This document shows, piece by piece, positions 57,260-64,000 of a stretch of DNA of 64,000 nt. Made by a program: the position numbers and the translations under genes. This DNA is from Prorocentrum cordatum (Eukaryota > Sar > Dinophyceae > Prorocentrales > Prorocentraceae): NCBI GenBank assembly GCA_963575745.1, contig CAUYUJ010016282.1:1002372-1066371 (forward strand), read 5' to 3'. The notes below the pieces were generated by a model, which saw nothing but the letters and a program-made list of their open reading frames with translations, had not been told where the DNA came from and ran no database searches. The number at the start of each line of letters is the position of its first letter. The first letter of the stretch is position 1.

Positions 57260-58880
57260 TTGGACCACTCCATCTTCCTCCTGGACCCTTGCTCTCTCTT
57301 TGATAGGTTGCATTGGGCAGGCCAGGGCTCTGACAATCGCCTCCAGAGGGAGAGTTGGCAGCAATTGGTAGACCAGGCAGTGGGGGGGGGGGGGTCAGCA
57401 GGAGCGTTGCATTGGCACTTGAAGGAAAAGGGCGCGCACGATACGGACGAGTTTATCACCGAAGAAGGTCACTTTTCATCCCCCCCAGGCTTCATGAAAC
57501 AGCAGCTTACCATGTGGAGCCAGAAATGGGCAGCCCCAGAGGACCCTATCCCAGAGCCCCAATGGCTTGCCCAGAGACACCCCATCCCAACTCCCCCAGC
57601 AGCAGACCCTGCTGACATGAGAGCCATTGCTAAGAAGTTCAAGGACCACACGTGCCATCCAGACGGGTTTCACCCCAGGCACTTGGGAATGATCTCGTTA
57701 GATGGCCTGCACGTCATGGGCCTTCTCTTCCAGATCATGGACACGGCGTGCAATGGCCCTTCGGACATGCGCCAAATCCAGCTCCTACTCGCTCGGAAAC
57801 ACAAGGGACCAGGAAGACGATGTATCGCGCTCCTCTCGGGGGCCCTGCGCATCAAGGGCAAGCTAGCAGCGTCAGAGTGCAAGGAGTGGGAGCGTCAGCA
57901 CGGGATGGGAGGATAATTTTCGGCTTCGCAGGGTAGGTCACCCGAAGATGCAGTATTGAGGCAGATCGTTAGAGCGGAGCTTCAGGCAGGAAAGGGGCTC
58001 CGCTACCTCCAGCTGCTATGGGGCATATCGGCCAATTACGCGCGCCCGGACCACCGCATCATGTACGACCAGGCAAGCTACACCTGCTATCCGTTGCACA
58101 TATCTCTATTCAATATTCAAACCTACAGGTGCCCTCGCCGCCCCCCTGTTGGACGGGCCAATTTCAAGCCCAGCATTTCCAGATCGAGGAACCACCGCAG
58201 GGGGGTCCTCGGCGACTTACGAAGCTAAATCATATAGGATGCCCATCATGACACAGGCCCTAGACCCTGATTCGGAAGGCCTCTCGGCATGCATACAGAT
58301 TGATGGTTTGAACCTTTGTTCCTGGGGGGAAGGAGTCAGTTGGGTAGTAGATAATTTGGCGGCCCTGGCATTCAAGACTACCAAGGGCCTCAACGCCCTC
58401 AACCTGAGTCTCTCCGTCCCCAAGTTGAACATGGTAGCCAGCTCAGCTAAGGTTCTGGAACAAGCTAAGACAGTTCTGAAATATTTGGGAGGCTCCTCAG
58501 TCTCCGCGGCAATCAATATTGGAATCGAATCCACGGCTGGACAACATGCGCGTGAACCAGGAGCGAGGGCACAAGGGCGAAACAGATGGATTAAACTATG
58601 GGCCAGGGTCAAGCAAAACCAGTTCCTTCGCCTGAAAGACAAATCCAAGTTCAACAAAAGGCAGGTTTTGCACAGCCGGTGGCCGCTCCACAATTTCCTA
58701 TGGGGCGGGGGTCCAAGGATTTACCTCCCAAGAGGTCAGCTCCCTTCGCAAACTAGGAGCGGCAGCCTCAGGACGTTACACCAAGTCGGCCAACGCCGCG
58801 CTTTGGTGGATCAAAGTTCCAGACAAAGATCCGATAAAGCTCATGTCTCAGGTACTGGAAAGATATTGTCTTGAATGGTG
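57260..58880 (+). pseudogene. Retrotransposon reverse transcriptase, inactivated
   Basis: Frame 2 (57,260-57,916, then 57,956-58,228 after a stop) includes MRAIAKKFKDHTCHPDGFHP, RHLGMISLDGLH and RCIALLSGALRIKGKLAASE, the RT-0/1/2 pattern (..f...t...DG.hPr.l.. and R.I.Ll...lR...k). GRSPEDAVLRQIVRAELQAG then LRYLQLLWGISANYARPDHR corresponds to motif A, but LLWGIS replaces the family's L.D.(S/s)K.(Y/F) so the catalytic Asp is lost. Frame 0 (58,149-58,874) has motif C as ACIQIDGLNLCSWG; the YVDD pair is IDG at 58,299-58,307, so the second Asp is Gly. The thumb-like part follows (LSLSVPKLNMVASSAKVLEQ). With two catalytic Asp lost, frameshifts and stops, the copy is dead. Confidence 0.78.
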
Positions 58881-59350
58881 GAACGCTTCGCCCACGAGAC
58901 CTGAGTTGAGCACGCACCGTGGCCTATTAAATATTCAACGGCTTCGAGCGGTCCATGCAGCGGCCGAACAGGCCCTGGCCACATCCACTAAGCGCAGCTG
59001 GCTAGGCAAGGTACGGGGCCCAATCTCCCAGATGCCTCTGTGGGTCAAAGAGGTAGGTTGGGCCATGCCATCTGCCACAAGCTTTGTCGACGCCAAGGGT
59101 AGGAGGTGGGATATTTTAAATGCCCCACCCAGGCGCATAGCCAGCCATATGGCGCATCAGTACAAGCAGAAGCTAGCCCACGAGTATGTTAGCACCAAGT
59201 GTGCCCCAGCGGCTCCAGTGGTCTCGGAAGGCTTATGGGCAGAGCAATGTTGAAGAACCATTAGCAGCAAGAAGATGACCCACCTTGAGGCAGCAGCAGC
59301 TAGACGCGTCTTCTGTGGCGCGCTTCCCACGAGAGACAAGTGGCACGTGC
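58843..59350 (+). pseudogene. Retrotransposon region between RT and finger
   Basis: Frame 1 reads LERYCLEWWNASPTRPELST, HRGLLNIQRLRAVHAAAEQA, KVRGPISQMPLWVKEVGWAM to AEQC and a stop (59,251-59,253), then MTHLEAAAARRVFCGALPTR, DKWHVRHN. The last part (AAARR...GALPTRDK) is the usual lead to the CxxC finger, so the element is interrupted just after it. Confidence 0.65.
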
Positions 59351-61330
59351 GCCATAACCCTTGCACAAAAAGGAAGGGGGAGGAGGAGGAGGTGGAGGTG
59401 GAGGTAGAGGGGGAGGGGGGAGAGAAGGGGGCAAGGCATCGCCCTCTGGGTCCAGCAACGGGGCACAAGTCCCAGGTGGGGAGGGTGGGGTGGGGGTGGG
59501 GGGGGTGGGGGGGTGGGGGGGGTGGGGGGGGGGGCGGGGGGCGGCGCGCGTGGGTCACTTTACAACCAGAAGCGCACTTTACAACCAGATGGGTCACTTT
59601 ACAACCAGCTTTTAAAATCCAAGAAGGGCACTTTACAACCAGGAAGGGCACTTTACAACCAGACAAGTAAAAACACACATTGAATGCACGCGTGCCTTTC
59701 CCTGAAATCTCCGTGGGCAAGCGCAAGGGTGGCTTTGGGCTCTTTGAGGCATGTTGGTTGTAAAGTTGCCCATCGCGCACGAAGAAGCACTGCGCACGAG
59801 TTGGCGATGCGGCGACCTGGTGCGCTATGGCATGTTGCGTGCTGGTGGGCGGATTCGAGTTTTGACCTGCTCTCTAAGCTCTGTCGGTCAGTTCTGCCAT
59901 TGCTTGCTCTGCTTTTTTTCTGACGGGCGAAGGCTAGTCGCGCAGGACATACGAATAAACCATGATCCCGTCCAAGACTGGAGCTGCATGGCAGTGGAAA
60001 GCTGTAGTGGGAGATGTGGTGGAAGCGGGGGCTACAATGGGAACTGCACGGTGTTGCGAAGCTGCGGTGGCAACTGTGGTGGTCGCCAGGCAACGGTGGG
60101 AACTGTGGTGGTAGCTGGGCTGCAATGGGATTTGCGGTAGTAGCGGGGGGTCAGTCGGAATTGTGGAGGTAGCGGGGCTGCAGCGGTAAGTGTGGTGGCT
60201 GCAGGCACAAAGGTGGCGGTGATGCGCTGTCGCGGTGGCTCAAGCTGCTGCGCTGGCACGGTGGCTGAGGCTGCTGCCCGAGCACGATACCTGCGTTGCT
60301 GCGCTGGCACCGTGGCTGGCGCTGGAAGAAACGATCTTCGAAATAGTTGCATTTATTCGGGACGTTGAACCTCGATCTTCCAAGACGAGGAGCAGCAGGG
60401 GGCCAACTGGAGCGGGCGCACTTAGCCCCTTGCAGAACACCGTGGGGCTTCAGGGGCCAACGAGGCCCAGGAGACCCGCGGTGCCAATAGCCTAGTTCCC
60501 TGGAGCGCTGGGCCCTTGTGGAGGCCACTGGGGTCGCTTCCTGTGAGTGATCCCTAACATGGGCAGCGCGTCGCCCTGAGCCTTCCTACGTATGCTGTCG
60601 CCTTATTCCCGTGCGAGCACGGGGCCCTTGTTGAGGCCACTTGGCCCTTGCTAGCAAGCCCTGTCTTAGTCTGCTGGGCTCAGAGCGCCAGAGCGTCCAG
60701 GCGCTCGGGCTCAGAGGCATCGCTGGGGCCTGCTCAGAGCGTCCAGGCGCTCGGGCTCAGAGGCATCGCTGGGGCCTGCGCAGAGCGTCCGCGTCCTCAG
60801 GTTCAGAGGCATCGCTGGGGCCTGCGCAGAGCGTCCAGGTCCTCGGGCTCAGAGGCATCGCTGGGGCCTGCGCGGGGCGTTCAGGCGCTCGGGTTCAGAG
60901 GTATCGCTGGGGCCTGCGCAGAGAGTTCAGGCGCTCGGGCTCCGGAGCGCCCACGTGCTCTGGATCATTTTTCAGAGCGTCCGCGCGCCCTGGAGCACTT
61001 TTGAGAGCGCCCACTTGCACTGGAGCATTTTTCAGAGCGCCCAATTGCTCTGGGGCATTTTTCAGAGCGCCCACTTGCTCTGGAGCACTTTGCGGAACGC
61101 CCAAACACGCATGGCCACTCCGAGCTGGTTGTAAAGTGGTCCGTTCTCGTTGTAAAATGGCCCGTTCTGGTTGTAAAGTGGTCCGTTCTGGTTGTAAAGT
61201 GGGCCGTTCTGGTTGCAAAGTGGACGTTCTCGATGAAAAAAACATATTTTCCAATCCTATGTTGGTTGTAAAGTAACCCATCTGGTTGTAAAGTGGTTGT
61301 TCTGGTTGTAAAGAGACCGAATCTCGGGGG
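59351..61330. repeat. Insert in the retrotransposon, part 1: ACTTTACAACCAG arrays and other tandems
   Basis: 59,370-59,545 is GGA- then GGGGTGG-rich. 59,556-59,668 holds six copies of CACTTTACAACCAG. The complement (TGGTTGTAAAGT) is arrayed at 61,128-61,315 in about nine copies, so the two arrays face each other across 1.5 kb like long imperfect inverted repeats; a lone GGTTGTAAAGTTGCC lies at 59,756. Between them: GGTGG-rich 60,000-60,300; five or six units of 46-47 bp (CGGGCTCAGAGGCATCGCTG then GGGCCTGCGCAGAGCGTCC) at 60,690-60,945; and units of about 34 bp (CTGGAGCATTTTTCAGAGCG) at 60,960-61,100. Confidence 0.85.
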
Positions 61331-62001
61331 GCGGCGCGCGTCGCGACGCGGAATAAAGTGCTCGGAGCGGAGGGGGCACGGGGCGGAGGTCCCACTGGGG
61401 CGCTGGGGGCGCGGAGAGGAGGGGTGGCGGTGTGTGCCGCGACGCAGAATAAACTACTGTCGGGGCGGAGGGGGCACTGGGCGGGGCTTGGGGCACAGGG
61501 CCACGGGGCGGGGGTCCAACCGGGGCGCTGGGGAAAGGGGGGGAAGGGGGGGAGGTGGCGTGCGTCGCGACGCGAATAAAACTTGTCGGTTGTGCGGACG
61601 GGGGCTCGGGGCGGAGCCCCATTGGGGCGCTCGGGACGCGGGGGGGGGGGGGGGGGGGGGGGGGGAGGTGGCCGCGCGCGACGCGGGATGAAGCGTTAGT
61701 GGCGGAAGGGCAGTGGGCGGGGCCCCCGCTGAGGGCGCTGGTGGGCGCGGGGGGCTAGGGGCAGAGAACCACGGCGCGGGTGGTCCCACTCCGGCGCTGG
61801 GGGCGCGGAGGAGGTGGGGGTGTTAGCTTTCGGTTCCCCGCGACGCGTGATGCAGCGTTCGTGGCGGAGGGGGCAGTGGGCGGGGCCCCAGCTGGGGCGC
61901 TGGGGACGCGGTGGGGCTTGGGGCAGAGAGCCACGGCGCGGGGGCCCCACTCTGGCGCTGAGGACGCGTGGGAGGGGGGGCGACGCGAAATAAAATGGTC
62001 G
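61331..62001 (+). repeat. Insert part 2: diverged GCGACGCG.AATAAA units
   Basis: Units of about 100-150 bp with GTCGCGACGCGGAATAAAGT, CGGGGCGGAGGGGGCAC and GGGGCGCTGGGGGCGCGG at about 61,340, 61,437, 61,565, 61,677, 61,838 and 61,980. G(28) or so at 61,640-61,665. These are older relatives of the next array. Confidence 0.88.
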
Positions 62002-63473
62002 GAGCTCTAGACACCCTGTGCAAGAGAATCAAATGGTCGGGGCGGAGGGGCGGTGCGTCGGCGCTTTGCCGGGGGGGAGGGGGGGGGAGGGGCGACGACG
62101 ACGCCGCAGTGAAGTGGTCGGGGCCGAACGGGGGCCCGGCGCGCTGGCTGCTAGGGACGATGGGGAAAATGGGGGGGGGTGCGACGACGTCGCCGAAAAA
62201 TAAACGTAGTCGGGGCGGAGACAGAGGGCGGCGCGGCTGGGCTCTTCTGTTTTATGTAAATTGCTTATTTTGTTTTTCTGTTTTTTTTGGTAATTTAATT
62301 TCTTTTTCTGTGGGATAAGGACAGGGTGGGGGCGGAGAGGGCGGCGCGCTGGGCTGCTGGGGAAAAGGGCCCGGGGGGGCGATGACGACGCCGAAATAAA
62401 GTGGTCGGGGCGGAGGGGGCAGCGCGCTGGGCTGCTGAGGAGAGGAGAGGGGGGGGGGGGTGGGCGACGACGACGCCGAAATAAAGTCGTCGGGGCGGAG
62501 GGGGCGGTGCGCCGGGGTGCTGGTGAGCGACACATAGCGACACATGTCGACACAACGCCGAAATAGGGCGACGACGACGCCGAAATAAAGTGGTCGGGGC
62601 GGAGAGGGCGGTGCGCTGGGCTGCTGGGGAACACGACACATGTCGACACAACGCCGAAATAGGGCGACGACGACGACGACATAAAGTGGTCGGGGCGGAG
62701 AGGGCGGTGCGCTGGGCTGCTGGGGAAAAAGGGCGGGGGGGGGCGACGGACCCGTGCAGAAATAAAAGTGGTCGGGGCGGAGGGGGGCAGCGCGCTGGGC
62801 TGCTGAGGAGAGGGAAAAGGGGGGGGGCGCCGACGACGCCGAAATAAAGTCGTCGGGGCGGAGGGGGCGGTGCGCGGGGTGCTGGGGAGCGACACGTAGC
62901 GACACATGTCGACACAACGCCGAAATAAAGTGGTCGGGGCGGAGGGGGCAGCGCGCTGGGCTGCTGAGGAGAGGGAGAGGGGGGGGGGGGCGACGACGAC
63001 GCCGAAATAAAGTCGTCGGGGCGGAGGGGGCGGTGCGCTGGGGTGCTGGGGAGCGACACATAGCGACACATGTCGACACAACGCCGAAATAAAGTGGTCG
63101 GGGTGGAGGGGGCAGCGCGCTGGGCTGCTGAGGAGAAGGAGAGGGGGGGGGAGCGACGACGACGCCGAAATAAAGTCGTCGGGGCGGAGGGGGCGGTGCG
63201 CTGGGGTGCTGGGGAGCGACACATAGCGACACATGTCGACACATATCGACATATAGAGACATATATTGACACACGCACATATCGACGCATAGCGACACAT
63301 AGCGACGCACACATGGAGACGCATAGCGACACACAGCGACACATATAGCGGCACATGAAGGGCACAAGGCACACAGCGACACATATAGTGACACATGAAG
63401 GGCACAAGGCAGCTGGGGGGAGCGACGACGACGCCGAAATAAAGTGGTCGGAGCTCTAGACACCCTGTGCAAG
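62002..63473 (+). repeat. Insert part 3: GACGACGCCGAAATAAAGT array with duplicated borders
   Basis: About a dozen units of 75-190 bp carry GACGACGCCGAAATAAAGTG then GTCGGGGCGGAGGGGGC and GCGCTGGGCTGCTG, with GAGCGACACATAGCGACACA and TGTCGACACAACGCCG in longer units. An AT-rich pocket lies at 62,245-62,320. GAGCTCTAGACACCCTGTGC then AAGAGA is present at both borders (62,001-62,026 and 63,447-63,472). The right copy reads on into the retrotransposon finger region, so this 25-bp stretch is retrotransposon sequence duplicated around the array. 63,230-63,415 is (GACACATA)n-like. Confidence 0.9.
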
Positions 63474-63697
63474 AGAGTAAATTAAGAGCTTGGGGTTTTA
63501 AGGAGGTCGGCCCGTGTACCTATTGCGGGGAGGAAGACACAACGTTTCACCGCATTTGGGAGTGCCCGCATGGAGCCCCAATGCGCGACGAATACCTAGC
63601 CGACTACGTCGAAGCAGCTAGAGCAGCAGGCCCAAACGATCTAATGTGTTCACGCCTGTGGGCCGCTAGACCTCAAGCGCAGCTGTTCCCACCTTAG
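63467..63697 (+). pseudogene. Retrotransposon CxxC-H-C finger region
   Basis: Reads ESKLRAWGFKEVGPCTYCGE, EDTTFHRIWECPHGAPMRDE, YLADYVEAARAAGPN... and stops at TAG 63,695-63,697. C-x2-C-x7-H-x4-C (CTYC...H....C) followed by P is the zinc-binding region that follows RT in several non-LTR elements and reads C..Cg...dt..HR.w.Cp. This part is well kept. Confidence 0.75.
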
Positions 63698-64000
63698 CAG
63701 GAATGGAACTGCCAATACTTCGTAGGAGCAGCGGACGGGAGTACGGAACCGTGTAGCATCGAACAATTCGGCCTCTTTGAAGACACCAGGCCGATCTACA
63801 CAGACGGATCTTGTCTGCACCCTACCCACCCTCTCCTTTCTCGAGCAGGCTGCGCGGCGGTTCAGCTCGACGATTCGGGCGGGGGGCTCCTTAAGGCTCT
63901 TAGGAGCCCGCTCCGAGGCCTACCCCCGCAGACTTCAGGCCATGCTGAACACGCAGCGCTGCTGCTAGCGGTGCAGCATTCCAGATGGCCACGTAGCTCA
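63698..64000 (+). pseudogene. Retrotransposon RNase H domain (cut by window end)
   Basis: After the TAG the same frame reads QEWNCQYFVGAADGSTEPCS, IEQFGLFEDTRPIYTDGSCL, HPTHPLLSRAGCAAVQLDDS, then TSGHAEHAALLLAVQHS. IYTDGS with a following glycine-rich strand and the Glu in GHAEHAALLLAV are the first two acidic sites of RNase HI; the remaining Asp and His sites would lie beyond 64,000. The domain order endonuclease-RT-finger-RNase H fits RNase H-bearing LINEs. The TAG separates it from the finger region. Confidence 0.75.

Overview
This is nuclear DNA of a dinoflagellate, GC-rich and dominated by repeats. The most specific evidence is a complete 22-nt dinoflagellate spliced-leader sequence at 54,605-54,626 followed by a truncated second copy. 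A broken multi-exon anoctamin gene, several families of small inverted-repeat elements (some acting as introns), a degraded non-LTR retrotransposon with an RNase H domain and a PIF1-helicase tail of the type common in these genomes all agree. The genus cannot be told from the sequence. Nothing suggests a bacterium, virus or plasmid, and most long open frames are products of GC-rich triplet arrays.

Layout. 1-9.8 kb: short inverted-repeat elements, TCC/GGA arrays, a diverged 0.3-kb direct repeat pair (about 4.1 and 7.6 kb) around unrecognised coding-like sequence. 9.8-10.1 kb: PIF1-like helicase remnant on the minus strand. 10.3-11.3 kb: six tandem units of about 160 bp. 11.3-17.4 kb: dispersed elements, a TGCATTGC-type array and one unrecognised coding-like stretch (15.9-16.5 kb). 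17.7-34.44 kb: an anoctamin/TMEM16-like gene on the plus strand, recognised in at least seven pieces, whose introns hold satellites, nested short elements and two tandem copies of a 1.8-2.6 kb unit. 34.7-54.6 kb: more short elements, purine-rich triplet arrays, a 240-bp GAT array and one candidate two-exon gene (47.7-48.7 kb) split by an element whose target duplication supplies both splice sites. 54.6-64 kb: a retrotransposon starting at the spliced leader with a zinc finger, coiled coil, AP-type endonuclease, reverse transcriptase, CxxC-H-C finger and RNase H, interrupted by 4.1 kb of satellite DNA and broken by frameshifts and stops; it runs off the right edge.

How the parts fit. The main signal is intron creation by small transposable elements (introners). 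At 20,373-20,564 and 47,863-48,061 an inverted-repeat element lies between direct repeats of the target (CAGGTCA; AGGTG), and the duplicated AG|GT gives a GT...AG intron. At 20,604-20,998 a relative of the second element splits an anoctamin codon run between duplicated ACTTC without any GT/AG. At least seven further short families occur two to five times each. The host gene is probably intact in its last exon, but one expected transmembrane segment (TM3) was not found, so it could be a working gene with very large introns or a decaying copy.
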